Source: Euphorbia lathyris (taxonomy: Eukaryota > Streptophyta > Magnoliopsida > Malpighiales > Euphorbiaceae). Taken from it: a stretch of 64,000 bases of DNA. The position numbers were made by a program, and so were the translations under genes. The notes below the pieces were generated by a model. That model saw only the letters and a program-made list of their open reading frames with translations. It was not told where the DNA came from and made no database searches. Shown in pieces: positions 22,301 to 31,974 of the stretch. Position 1 is the stretch's first letter, and every line of letters begins with the position of its first letter. The stretch is from NCBI RefSeq assembly GCF_963576675.1, contig NC_088913.1, positions 2,671,001 through 2,735,000 of the forward strand. The letters run 5' to 3'.

Positions 22301-24753
22301 GATTTTGGATAAGTTGAAGTGTGTATCACTTTAAGCAAGTTTAGGGGACCAATATGTCAATTTAAGCAAGTTGAGGGGGCAATAAGTAAAAAGTTCAGGG
22401 AGTCAATAGGTCACTTTAAACAAGTTTAAGGAGTAAATAAGAATGTTTTCAAAGTATAGGAAGGACAGTTGACTTTTCTGCGCAAGTATAGGGGACTAGG
22501 CATGTATTAATCCTAGGTCATACGACATGAACATAAAGCGCGTTGACTTGTCATCTAGATGCATTATCTATATATAGGACAAAAAAAAAACCCTTGTAGT
22601 TTTGCGCATTTGCAAAATAGTGGTTTAAAAATTTACAAAACCGGGTTTGAGATATCTTCTATTTACAAAGAGGGAATTTTTCACTAAAACCGTCCAAATT
22701 TGCCTACGTGGCAAACATTTTGAACAAAACTCAAGAAGTTCTTTCTCACGTTTGTACCCCTCATAACAGATGAAAATATTTTAAAGCAGATCAAATGACT
22801 AAAATTTTGTTGTTTATTAACGATTTTAGTGAGAAAAATCCGTCTTTGCAATGGATGAAATCTCAAGCTCGTGTTTGTAAACTTTTAAACCACGGGTATC
22901 TTAGGCCCGTGAATGTCTCATTAAGAATGCTTAAATTATGTAAAATATGATATACACTAGGGGTGGAATTTGGATAGAAAATATAATTTTGAGGCTTTTT
23001 GTCTAGTTTTGCTAAGTTTGAGGGGGAGATTTGTACTTCTATCCAAGAAAGAATTCTTGTGCAGGACTAATGGGAATGTCTTTTTCTTGGGATAAGGTAC
23101 AAATTTAGCTCTGTGGTTATTGTGAAGAACATATTTAGACTCCACGTATAAAACCGTGCAATGTTAGCACTAATGTTTTGTATATATAGAAATTTTAGAC
23201 TCTACTAACGAGAGATTCGACAGAAGCTCATTTCCCGTTAATTTGGTTCCACGTCTACAATACGTGCAATACAAATTTGGCTTTATAGTTATTAGGGGAG
23301 AGAGATTTAGGCACCACGTATAAAACTGTGCAATATGAGCGTTAACATTTGGTTCCATATGGACTCCAGTGATGCTTAGGTGGCGCATACGGGGAATTAA
23401 GGGTGAGCATGGTCCGGTTCGGTTCAAAAACCAAACCAAACCGAATTGGATCGAACCAAATTGCATATATTTTTTAGGACCAAACCAAACCAAATTATAA
23501 TTTGGTTTGGTTTGGACCGAACCGAATTATTTGGTCCGGTCCGGTTTGGTTCATGTTTGGACCAAACAAAGCATTAGAGACCTACTTCTATTTGTGTCTT
23601 TACTAACTAAACAATTATATAAAGACAATAATCATATAATTAGTTTTTTCTTGTGTATATATAATTAGTTACGTGAGAAGAAACATATGTTTAATTGTTT
23701 TTTCTTGGCTTAATACATCATTTGCCCCCTGAACTTGTCCAAAATGGTTGATTGGCCCCCTGAACTTTCAAAGTGTCTCGACAGCCCCTTGAACTTGCAT
23801 AAAATGTTCAGTTAGCTCCCTGAACTTGCGTAAAATGTAATTAATTAATCACTCGGTTGTAAAATAGTAAGTCAAATCCGGAAGATATATTGCACGCATT
23901 TTAAAAAAGTAAAACGACCAAGGTCGGGGTATGAGATTATAATATTAGAGAAGAAAATGTTTTATAGTTAAATAAGTAATAAATTCTTTTTTAACATGTT
24001 TTAATCTATTTTGTGAAGTATGTAATAACATTCTAAGGCACGTGTAATATATCTTCCGCATTTGACTTGCTTTTTTACAACCGAATGATTAATTGATTAC
24101 ATTTTACGCAAGTTTAGGGGGCTAACTGAACATTTTCTGCAAGTTCAGGGGGCTGTTGAGACACTTTGAAAGTTCAGGGGGCCAATCAACCATTTTGGAC
24201 AAGTTCAGGGGGCAAATGATGTATTAAGCCTTTTTTCTTCTATATATATAATTAGTTAATTAATTTAAAACCTTAAAACTAAAAGTAGTATATACTGTAT
24301 TTCGGTTCGGTTTTCAACTGAACCTAACCGAAAATAAACTAGCTTAAAAATTAGGACCGAACCGAACCAAAATATAATTTGGTCCGGTTTTTTCGGTCTT
24401 TAGGTTTTTGGTTTGGTTCTTCTCACCCCTACGTGGAATCAAATTGACGGGAGGAAATAGGTTTCTGTTGGTTTTATGGAGTCTGAATTTGCTCAATTTA
24501 CAAAACGTCAGTACTAACATTGCAGAGTCTTATACGTGGAGTCTGAACTTGTTCTCCCACAATAACCATAGGGCTAAATTTGCGCCTTATGAGCTTGATT
24601 TTCTATGCTCTTGTGCTCTCCATAGTTCTTTATCTATGAATCCAGCTTGATCTGATCCAACCTCGTCTGTTTTCGCAGTTTTTGGAGAAAATAAACCGGA
24701 AATGGGGATCGAAAAGGCAATGTTTACGAAGGACATTGACAGGTCCTTGGTAG
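19386..24753 (+). CDS. ABF: AREB/ABF-type group A bZIP transcription factor (four coding exons)
   Basis: Exons 19386-20594, 21929-22000, 22082-22111 and 24679-24753, all joined in phase 0 with GT-AG borders, give 461 aa. The start ATG opens MGSHMNFKNW, as in AREB/ABF proteins. Conserved blocks: C1 (about residues 24-65, RQSSVYSLTFDE), C2 (88-115, RQGSLTLPRTLSQKTVDEVW), C3 (136-157, QPTLGEMTLEEFLARAG); then a Gln-rich stretch (about 230-285). The basic region (381-403) has N-x7-R at 391/399. A zipper with L409, L416, L423 and I430 spans exons 2-3, and the C-terminal LRRTLTGPW (C4) carries an RxxT site. The family binds ABREs as dimers in the nucleus and is activated by SnRK2 phosphorylation at such RxxS/T sites. 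The gene looks intact; which ABF orthologue it is cannot be decided here. Confidence 0.93.
20080..20226 (+). repeat. CAG-rich polyglutamine tract in ABF exon 1
   Basis: Runs of CAG/CAA with interruptions encode alternating glutamine runs separated by N, R, H, L and P. Polyglutamine is common here in AREB1/ABF2-like proteins, but the tract is long and likely length-variable. ORFs on the other frames over this tract are shadows. Confidence 0.9.
20795..21545 (+). repeat. Intron 1 tandem array of a hAT MITE plus flank
   Basis: Four units of about 150-190 bp, each containing GAGAGTCAGAAAGAAACTTTG, ATAACCAGATGAAAATTATGCC, GTTATGTTATC, ATATAAATGCAAGAAAAATGAT and GGATTGTCTCTGTAAA, follow head to tail. 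The array begins with AGAGGTGGAAATTTCGGGTT and ends GTGTCAGAAATTCACC, the ends of the same MITE family as 17854-18007. The unit includes intron sequence next to the MITE, so the amplification happened after insertion. Confidence 0.85.
21659..21811. mobile_element. hAT-type MITE (153 bp) in ABF intron 1
   Basis: Same family and length as 17854-18007 (TAGGAATGTCAAAACGGGTT at the left, TTAGAAATTGACAGC at the right), with a perfect 8-bp TSD AATGCACT at 21651-21658 and 21812-21819. The right end lies about 120 bases before the exon 2 acceptor. Confidence 0.88.
22178..22515. mobile_element. Diverged Mutator-like MITE
   Basis: The ends GGCCTAATACAT and ATGTATTAATCC are imperfect inverted repeats, and the inside has the iterated phrases CAAGTTTAGGGG and AATAAGT seen in the 9-bp-TSD family. 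No clear TSD was found, so the family call is by similarity only. Confidence 0.5.
22573..22905. mobile_element. MITE-like inverted repeat
   Basis: Arms of roughly 100 bp pair: GTGGTTTAAAAATTTACAAA, GAGATATCTTC and TTTTTCACTAAAACCG on the left match complements at about 22825-22905 on the right. The interior includes a small ORF without recognisable motifs. TSD not determined. Confidence 0.6.
23398..24431. mobile_element. hAT-like element inserted in the outer element
   Basis: Termini TAAGGGTGAG and (complement of the right end) TAGGGGTGAG enclose GGTTCGGTTC/GAACCAAACC-rich arms; 8-bp TSD CGGGGAAT/CGTGGAAT with one mismatch at 23390-23397 and 24432-24439. Similar GGTTYGGTTY-rich MITEs are common in plants. 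Contains the element 23707-24230. Confidence 0.78.
23707..24230. mobile_element. Mutator-type MITE, 'GAACTTGTCC' family (524 bp)
   Basis: Starts GGCTTAATACATCATTTG and ends with its near-perfect complement, with terminal inverted repeats of about 200 bp. Perfect 9-bp TSD TTTTTTCTT at 23698-23706 and 24231-24239. Sister copy of 27901-28413. Non-coding; innermost and youngest layer of the intron 3 nest. Confidence 0.92.
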
Positions 24754-25135
24754 AGACGAACAAGGGTTCATACTGGATACTCGAAATCTTTTTTGCCATT
24801 TTTGTGTGATGTAGGGGATTTAACGGTGCAGCTTTTCGGGGCGGGGCATCTTATACTTTTGCAGATTTAGCTTAGGTGTATGTACAGGAGCAGAGCAGAT
24901 CATTGAGTTGTAAATTATAGATAAAAACTTTGTTGTTGTGTGGTAACCTATGATGCATGGGAACAGATACCGGAAAACGATAATGGAAACGGACACGATT
25001 TGTCATGTAGGATAGTGATAGTGAAAGCTCTTTGGATACTTACACTGTCTAACATAATACCTCATCCACTTTGTACTTTTTATCATAAGGAAGTTTTGGT
25101 GCCTACTGGGTTTTTAGATTTAGCTGTTACCTAAT
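24754..25135 (+). other. Probable ABF 3'-UTR
   Basis: About 380 bases follow the TAG stop at 24751-24753 before the repeat-like DNA. No canonical AATAAA is obvious. An ORF at 24940-25134 has no family resemblance and is probably untranslated. The end of the transcript is not defined. Confidence 0.45.
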
Positions 25136-25257
25136 AGCTGTTGTAGTTACAGTTAGTCGTTTACGGTTGCTGTTAGTTGTTTATTATTAACTGATCGATA
25201 ATTAGTGTTTTGTGAAATTGTCATTAGTTGTTGCTGTTCATATGTAAAATGTCTAGC

Positions 25258-25475
25258 TATGTTTTTACATAGCACACTGTTTAATCCTCATATATTAATA
25301 ATATATTGTTGAGTCCTTATATTTTGTTCTATTCAATAGTTTAGTCCGATAAAAATGGACTAAACTGTTTAATAATTCAGATATGTGAAAGAGTAAATTG
25401 TTGAAAAATTAAAAACTAAACAATGTATTAGTAAACTACGAGGATTAAATAATGTGTTAGGTAAAAATGTAGGGA
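25258..25475. mobile_element. MITE-like inverted repeat
   Basis: The left end, CTATGTTTTTACATAGCACA and GTTTAATCCTCATAT, pairs with the right end, ATGAGGATTAAAT-type text and GTGTTAGGTAAAAATGTAGG. The interior also folds around AGTTTAGTCC/GGACTAAACT. No coding sequence, no sure TSD. Confidence 0.65.
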
Positions 25476-25930
25476 CTAATAAATTATTTATCCAAATATC
25501 TACTATGGATATATTTTAAATTAATCAATAAATAAATTATGAAAATAATAATTATAATACGCAAATTAATTAAAATAATCTAAATAATTAAATAAAAATT
25601 AAAAATAATTATTTATTAAATGAAGTAAAATCTTATTGTTTCGGTAATAATATTATAGAAATATAAATAAAAATTGAAGAAGAAATATGTTTTGTGGGAA
25701 AAAAAAACTAATTTTATCAATGTTAAATAAATATAAGTATATGTTCATGAAAAACTCATTTTTGGAGCTTTTTGTGTTCAAAGAGCTATTGTTTCTATAA
25801 AAAATGTTAAATGCCGTACAAACCTAATCTAATGGTACATTTTATACGGTTTGGAGTAAAACATTTAATGTTCATTCAATAAGCTAAAACAAACACCCCA
25901 TAAATATGGAATGGAGCTATATGAATCTTT
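25476..25930. other. AT-rich intergenic DNA
   Basis: Strongly A/T-biased, no ORF or family resemblance seen. Confidence 0.5.
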
Positions 25931-25931
25931 A

Positions 25932-26487
25932 TGGGTATTACTATTTACCGTTCCAAATTACTTATCACCGTCCCCATATAGACAATCTTACCCTTTTCTT
26001 AAAAAACTTCAAAACTGAAAAATTGGATTTTTGAGATAATGGGCCGAAATTTGGCCTAGGCGGATGCAACATCCGTCTGGCCATTGGCTAGGCGGATCCG
26101 CATCCGTCTATTCCAAAATTTGGCTTATGCAAAATCGTAAAAATTTTAGTGATGAAAAATGTTAAATCGTTCAATATTTTGTGATGAAATATACAAAATT
26201 CTCCAAATTTTTGTGACGAAAAATACAAAATCGTCACAAAAAATATGCATTATTTTCATGAATTTTTTATAAAAAATGTAAATTTTAAGGTTTCCGACCC
26301 GTAATCATCCATTTCCGGAGCACGGGTTGTCACACATCAATTATTTTCATAATTTCAATTATTGTTGTTTGGGTTTGTGATTTTGGAGAGATATTTTTCA
26401 GTTTATGATCAAAATTATGAGAAGGAAAAAAAGTCCAAATGGAAGCGATAACTAGTAAAAAAAAGGGACGGTATTTAGCAATCCACT
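25932..26487. mobile_element. Mutator-like MITE with a GC-rich palindromic word
   Basis: The ends GGTATTACTATTTACCG and CGGTATTTAGCAATCC are inverted copies. Just inside the left end are AGGCGGATGCAACATCCGTC and GGCGGATCCGCATCCG, short GC-rich palindromes in an otherwise AT-rich element. Related to 39259-39675 and, in its ends, to 12670-14895. TSD not clear. Confidence 0.65.
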
Positions 26488-26519
26488 TCTTTATTTATGT
26501 GAATCAATCCTTTCCAATT

Positions 26520-27230
26520 AAGGTACGTTTTAGGATTGAGTTACACATTGTTTACATGGTATTAGAATCCATGGATTATGGTTAGGGAGGTTACAGGTGT
26601 CCTAACCTTGCCGATAAGTGATGGGGAGCTTGTTGGTTTCCTACACAAGTTGTGGAAAGAACGAGTTTTTGGTTGATAAGTGTGAGGGTCCTTTGAGCTA
26701 GCTTTTGAGGTGAGAAGGTCAAATAACACTCAACACCAAAATTGTTGAGTTTTCCCATATCGGTTGTGAAAGGAATGAGCGTTTGATTGATAATTGCGAC
26801 AGAGAAATCCCATCCTTTGAATTGGTTTACAGGGTAAGAAGGCCTAATAGCATTCGATATTGCTAGATGAGAACTTTGATGGTTGAAGTGGGGAAAAGTT
26901 CCATGTGAATGACTCCTGTATATAGGTTAGTCTATTCTAAGAGACCGGGAAGCCTGTCCGATAACTACATGCTAATGTTTTGTTAAATATTTAGCTGAAA
27001 TAATCCTCTCGAGATGAGATACATTTTGATTTGAGTTATACATGGTTTACATGGTAAGTTGGTGGTGTCCTAACCTTGCCGATATGTGAGGGGAGAGCTT
27101 GTTGATTTTCCTACATCGGTTGTGGAAAGAACATGTGTTTGGTTGATAAGTACGAGGAAAAAACCTCATTCTTTGAGCTAGCTTTTGAATTGAGAAGGTT
27201 AAATAACACTCAACACTAAAGTTTTGTTCT
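26520..27230. repeat. Two diverged direct copies of an LTR-like interspersed repeat
   Basis: Blocks of about 190 bp at about 26540-26745 and 27030-27225 share GAGTTACACATTGTTTACATGG, GTGTCCTAACCTTGCCGAT and TGTGGAAAGAAC motifs. A third partial copy lies between them. Similar text continues at 28600-28688, broken by the hAT element. It may be an old LTR or a SINE; I cannot decide. Confidence 0.45.
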
Positions 27231-27449
27231 TTTTTACTGAAAAAAACTGAACTGAACTAAATGCTACTGAACTCAACTAAACTGAATTCTATTGAAAGTG
27301 AAATAATAATATAATCATTTAAAAATAGCAATAATTAAAATAAAAAACTTATAAAAAATAATAATGGCTCTAATAATAATAAAAAATAATTATAATTATA
27401 ATAAGTAATGGTAAATTACTTAACTGAGTTGATTGATACTGAAAGTAAG

Positions 27450-28583
27450 TAGACCTGTTCATGGACCCGATGGCCCGTCCAGCCCGCCTAGACCCGTAGA
27501 CAATGGGACGGGTTTGGTCAGACTAAATTTTTTATCTAGTCCGGCCCGGCCCAAGCCCGAAGATACCCATTAATTTATGGGTTGGGCTTGGGATCTATTA
27601 TAAAAGTCCGTCTTAGCCTGGCCCGGTCCGTAAAATATTAGTATATATTTATATTTTATTTATATATTATTACAGGTTATATGTTAATTAATAAAACTCA
27701 AATATAAAGATCAAGTCTAAAACTTATTCCTATCCTGCTATACAACTATTTCACATTCCGTCTGCCTACCTACCTCCATCTCCATACCCATTCACTTTAA
27801 ACCTCACTTTTTTTTATAGTACTGTTAATTGTAATTTCATTGAAATGTTTCATTAAAAAAAACAGTTGAAATGAAAATTTAAATTTATATATAAAAAATA
27901 GGCTTAATACATCATTTGCCCCCTGAACTTGTCCAAAAAACTTGATTGGCCCCCTGAACTTTCAAAGTGTTCCGATAGCCCCCTGAACTTGCATAAAATG
28001 TTCAGTTAGCCCCTTGAACTTGCATAAAACGTTATCAATTGATCACTCGGTCGTAAAAAAGTAAGTTAAATGCAGAAGATGTATTCCACGAGTCTTATAA
28101 AAAGTAAAACGACCAAAATCGGAATATACGATTCTAATATTAGAGAAGACAAGTTGTATAGTTGAGCAAACAATAACTTCATTTTTAATCTATTTTTTAA
28201 TTATGCAATAACATTCTAAGATACGTGGAATACATCTTCCGCATTTAACTTACTTTTCTACGACCGAGTGATCAATTGATTACGTTTTACGCAAGTTCAG
28301 GGGGCTAACTGAACATTTTATGCAAGTTCAGGGGGCTATCGAAACACTTTGAAAGTTCAGGGGGGCAATCAAGCTTTTTGAACAAGTTCAGGGGGCAAAT
28401 GATGTATTAAGCCTAAAAAATATCAGTATGGGCGGGCCTGAGCTGGGCTTGGGATTAAGGTTTTCTGATCCAGTCCGGCCCGGTCCGAACCCGAAACATA
28501 TTTAGCATGGGCTGGGCTGGGTTTGGGTAGAAGTTTTTATTCATAAGCCCGGTGTAGCCCGGCCCAGCCCATGAACAGGTCTA
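27450..28583. mobile_element. hAT element with TAGACCTGTTCATGG ends
   Basis: Perfect terminal inverted repeats TAGACCTGTTCATGG and a perfect 8-bp TSD AAAGTAAG at 27442-27449 and 28584-28591. The arms are rich in GGCCCGGCC/GGGCTGGGC words. It contains the Mutator MITE at 27901-28413. Non-coding. Confidence 0.93.
27901..28413. mobile_element. Mutator-type MITE, 'GAACTTGTCC' family (513 bp)
   Basis: Starts GGCTTAATACATCATTTG and ends with its complement; perfect 9-bp TSD TAAAAAATA-type text (TAAAAAATA shared at 27892-27900 and 28414-28422). Closely similar to 23707-24230. It inserted inside the hAT element. Confidence 0.92.
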
Positions 28584-28688
28584 AAAGTAAGTAACAAAGA
28601 ACAAGGCCTAAAATTATTGAATTTTTCCATGGGAAGAAATCTCATCATTTGAATTAGATTTTTGGGGGTAAGAAGGCCTAATAGTACC

Positions 28689-29153
28689 TAATAACCCGCG
28701 AAGCCCAAAACGGGTTATACTCATTTCGCAAGCCCAGCCCATATTAAAGCCCCATGGGCTAAGATTGGACGGGACCCGAATGAAGGAAGCGGGCGCAGCG
28801 AGTAAACCGCCCCTAATTCCTAAACGGAGCGACAAGACTCCCACTCAGAACCACGTTCGTTGCCATGAAGACCACGAAAGGGACATGGCCTAAAAAGGGG
28901 GAACCGCCCTCAGAACGTGGCCCACTAAGGAGTAACCGCCCTCGGCGGTTACCCAAAAATACCTATAAAAGGCCTTAAGAATAAGGGGGAAGGTATGTTC
29001 ACATTTTTTCCCACAGAGCTATTGCTAAATTATAGACTCATTCTTACAAAAACTGACTTGATCGTCGGAGAGTTTTCCCGGAGATCCTGTCTCCGGTTTT
29101 GTTTTGCAGGTAACTCCGGCAAAGAACATCAAAGCGGATCCAGCAAGTTATCA
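28689..29153 (+). repeat. 5' LTR of the Gypsy element
   Basis: 465 bp from TAATAACCC (normally TG...) to GCAAGTTATCA. TATAAAAG at 28974-28981 is the likely TATA box; the CCGCC(CTCGGCGG) inverted motif lies just upstream of it. Confidence 0.95.
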
Positions 29154-29154
29154 T

Positions 29155-29172
29155 TGGTGCGGTGATCGTGGA
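29155..29172 (+). promoter_or_regulatory. Primer-binding site of the Gypsy element
   Basis: TGGTGCGGTGATCGTGGA begins one base after the LTR. The complement ends in ACCA as required for a tRNA 3' end; I did not assign the tRNA. The relic at 12158 has the same site with one or two changes. Confidence 0.75.
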
Positions 29173-29202
29173 CCTTTTTTACCAACATTTGGTTAAAGGT
29201 AC

Positions 29203-30654
29203 ATGAAGAACATGTCAGAACCATCACGAACGACCGGCGTTACCACTAGATCAACCAGTATGAACTCCAGGGGACCACGGACTGCGAATTCGCAACCTGC
29301 AAATACACAGCCTGTGGTGCCTAGCTCATCGGGTCCTTCGGGACAATTGAGTCCGTTATTGGAGGTCCAAGTGCAAACTGAGATGGAAATGTCCAATAGT
29401 GATTTCGTACAGATGGCTGGACAAGTATTGGCTTCGAACATGAGCCAGGCGGCTGGAGATCGAATGATTAATTTACTAACGGCCCTCGCCGAACACAATA
29501 CCGCCGTGGCGGCTGCTCCTCAAGAACCTGTGGTTATCTCAACACAATCACCGACTATCCCTGTCATGTCGGCCCTCCCGCAGCCATCTCAGGCACCAAA
29601 TCAAGTGGGCCAGAGTAGTCGCACAAACCCACACAGCCACCCGAGCAACTACTCGCACCCAGATCTCATTACGACGATACATCCGACCTGGCAGCCATCC
29701 CAACCGTTGCCAGGAGTGCAAGGTACTCTTCCGCCACAGCAAGTGGAACCTTTTCCTCCCAGACATTCGGAGTTGATGACTCCTGGGCGAGAGCACACAT
29801 GGAACTTTGATCCTATAACGGGACAACGGTTAGTCCCCCAACAGGCACACGTCTCAACACCGATGGGCGGATGGATGCCACCCAGAATTCACCAGCAGCG
29901 GATGGAAGAAGTCCAGCGAATACCCGATATTGACTTAGAAGATCAATTACGAAGCATGATGGAGCGAATGGGGTATTCGCCTAGGCCGGGAGCAGAGATC
30001 TAGAGCGATTCACCTTTTGCCCCTTCGTTACGGGAATTCATTCCAGATCATAGAATCAAAGCGCCTGCCATACCAAAATACTATGGGGATCCAAATTCTG
30101 ACCCTGAGGCTCATGTCAGGAACTACAGAGAGTTAATGGATGTTGCAGGGGCAAGCGAAAGCATAATTTGCAGGTTATTCTCGACAACTTTGGGCGGTGC
30201 GGCATCTGATTGGTTTCGATCTTTACCGGCAGAATCTATTCACAATTGGCAACAATATAGTCGGGATTTCTGTGCGAAGTTCGTGGGCTGTAAAGCAGCA
30301 GATGTGACAGATAGGCAGCTGAAGGAGATCAAACAGAGGAACTATAATACCCTAAGGGAATTTGTTGTCGCCTTTAACGATATCCTGGTGCGATTGCAGA
30401 ACCCATATATCGTGAGTATTCGCAACATCATGGCGGATGGAACCACAGATTGGAGCATGCGGGAAGAAATCATCTGTAACAAACCACGCACTGTAGCCGA
30501 GCTCATGAAGATAGCAAAGGAATTCATGGAAGTGGATGATGTCAACAGGGAACATAGGGCCCAAACTCGTCGAGAAAGAGATGCCGCTAGAACCACTTCG
30601 GACAGTCGGCGTCAGACCCAGTCCAAAAGTAATTTTGTTCGAAGAGGCGATTGA
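29203..30654 (+). pseudogene. Gypsy gag, interrupted by TAG
   Basis: The first frame (29203-30003) is a Gln/Pro/Ser-rich N-terminal region of 266 aa. After the TAG at 30001-30003 the same frame continues into the retrotransposon Gag core: FAPSLREFIPDH, then IPKYYGDPNSDPEAHV, GGAASDWFRSL and the later KEIKQR/FVVAFNDI motifs. A TGA at 30652-30654 separates it from the knuckle/protease frame. Gag would assemble particles around the RNA. The TAG lies at the junction of the variable and core parts; readthrough is possible but a mutation is simpler. Confidence 0.88.
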
Positions 30655-31974
30655 CCCTTTCAAGGTGGAGGATATCACACGCCACTAAACGCGACTCGCC
30701 AGGAGGTGTTACTTTGGATCGAAAAGAGCCCCCTGAAGAAGGATGTTCGGTTCCCCGAGGTAAAAGGTCGAACCAGTTTGGGCCGACATCCTAACAAATA
30801 TTGCAGGTTCCACAGGTTGAATGGCCATGACACAGATGATTGCTACGAACTGAGGAAGGAAATAGAAAAACTGATCGAGAGAGGCAAGCTGAATCAATTT
30901 GTAAGAAAAGATACAGCTGATGAGAAAACAACGCTCCCGCATGAGGGAGAAACACGGCCAGAAAAGAAGCAGAAGAAAGGGGTGATAAACGTGATAGCAG
31001 GCGGAATCTACGAGCCTCCAACAAAAAGAACTCGCCGTGAACAGCGAAAGAGCAATACACATAGGGGGGATGCCCTCAATTACTCATTTGCGAGAATCAC
31101 GGAGCCACATGCGGATGCCCTGGTGATCACGATGGCCGTTGAAGGATGGGACGTCAAACGGGTCCTTATCGACACAGGCAGTTCTTGCAATGTCATTACC
31201 CGGACAGCATTCAACAAGTTGGGAATCAACGACGAGCGGGTGGAACACACCTTCATGGATGTAACTGGTTTTGGGGGTCAATCCTCCCAAACAAGTGGGC
31301 AGGTGGTGTTGGAGGCAGAAATGGGCGATAAGAATCTAAAATGGCGAGGTGATTTAGAATTCGCAATTGTTGATCTCCCACTGGCCTACAACATAATTCT
31401 GGGACGGCCATTCCTGTCGGAGACGGAGTCGCTCATCTCAATGAAGCATTTAACGTTACATTTGCCAACACACCAAGGGCGAGTCATAGTTGAAGGTGAT
31501 CAACTTGTATCTCAACAGGCCTATACATTATCACTTGAACCAAAACCGGAAGAGGAGGATAAAGTCAAAGAGAAGCTCCCGGCGGAAGCATTGGGAGAAA
31601 CGGAACTATTCGCCATCTCGAATGACAAGAACGTGCGAATAGCGGCTGGACTCTCAGAGGAAACAAAGAAGGCCATTACCGAGGTATTGATCCAATGTGA
31701 GTCGGCATTTTCCGCCCCAAATGAAGTGTTAAAAGGAATAAGCCCAGACGTAGCAACCCATCGGTTGAATGTAGACAAAGGGGCAACCCCAGTGCGGCAA
31801 AAGAAGAGGGGACACGCTCCTGAGCGGCAAAAGGCGATTGAAAAAGCAGTGACGGATTTGCTAAAGTCAGATGCAATTCGAGAAGTCACCTATCCGGAGT
31901 GGTTAGCCAATGTGGTGCTAGTCAAAAAGCCGAATGGAACGTACAGAATGTGTGTGTCGACTTCAAAGACTTGA
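30655..31974 (+). pseudogene. Gypsy zinc knuckle, protease and RT start
   Basis: In frame with gag after a TGA. A knuckle-like C-x2-H-x4-H-x4-C segment (CRFHRLNGHDTDDC) is followed by a Lys/Glu-rich spacer and the aspartic protease with the DTGSS active site near 31171 and a later ILGRPFL flap-side motif (about 31397). RT begins with the NVVLVKKPNG region. The frame then runs out at 31974 because of a 2-base expansion of a TG run near 31948-31955. Confidence 0.9.

Larger units (their letters stand above)
23093..24592. mobile_element. Outer long-TIR element split by two later insertions
   Basis: The left arm (about 23093-23397) and right arm (24440-24592) are inverted copies: GTACAAATTTAGCTCTGTGG, TTAGACTCCACGTATAAAAC and CCACGT motifs pair with the right arm read backwards. 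Without the inserts the element would be about 0.45 kb. No TSD was found, so superfamily is open. Confidence 0.65.
22112..24678 (+). other. ABF intron 3 (2.6 kb) filled with nested elements
   Basis: Donor AAATCAG|GTATTT, acceptor TTTTCGCAG|TTTTTGG. Exon 3 is only 30 bp and exon 4 encodes the last 24 residues, so the conserved C4 block depends on splicing across this intron. Contents: MITE-like repeats at 22178-22515 and 22573-22905 and the three-level nest at 23093-24592. Confidence 0.85.

Noticed and set aside
22178..22515. 9-bp TSD for the diverged MITE in intron 3
   Set aside because: Flanks TCTGATTTA and TAGGTCATA do not match, so the TSD was not claimed.
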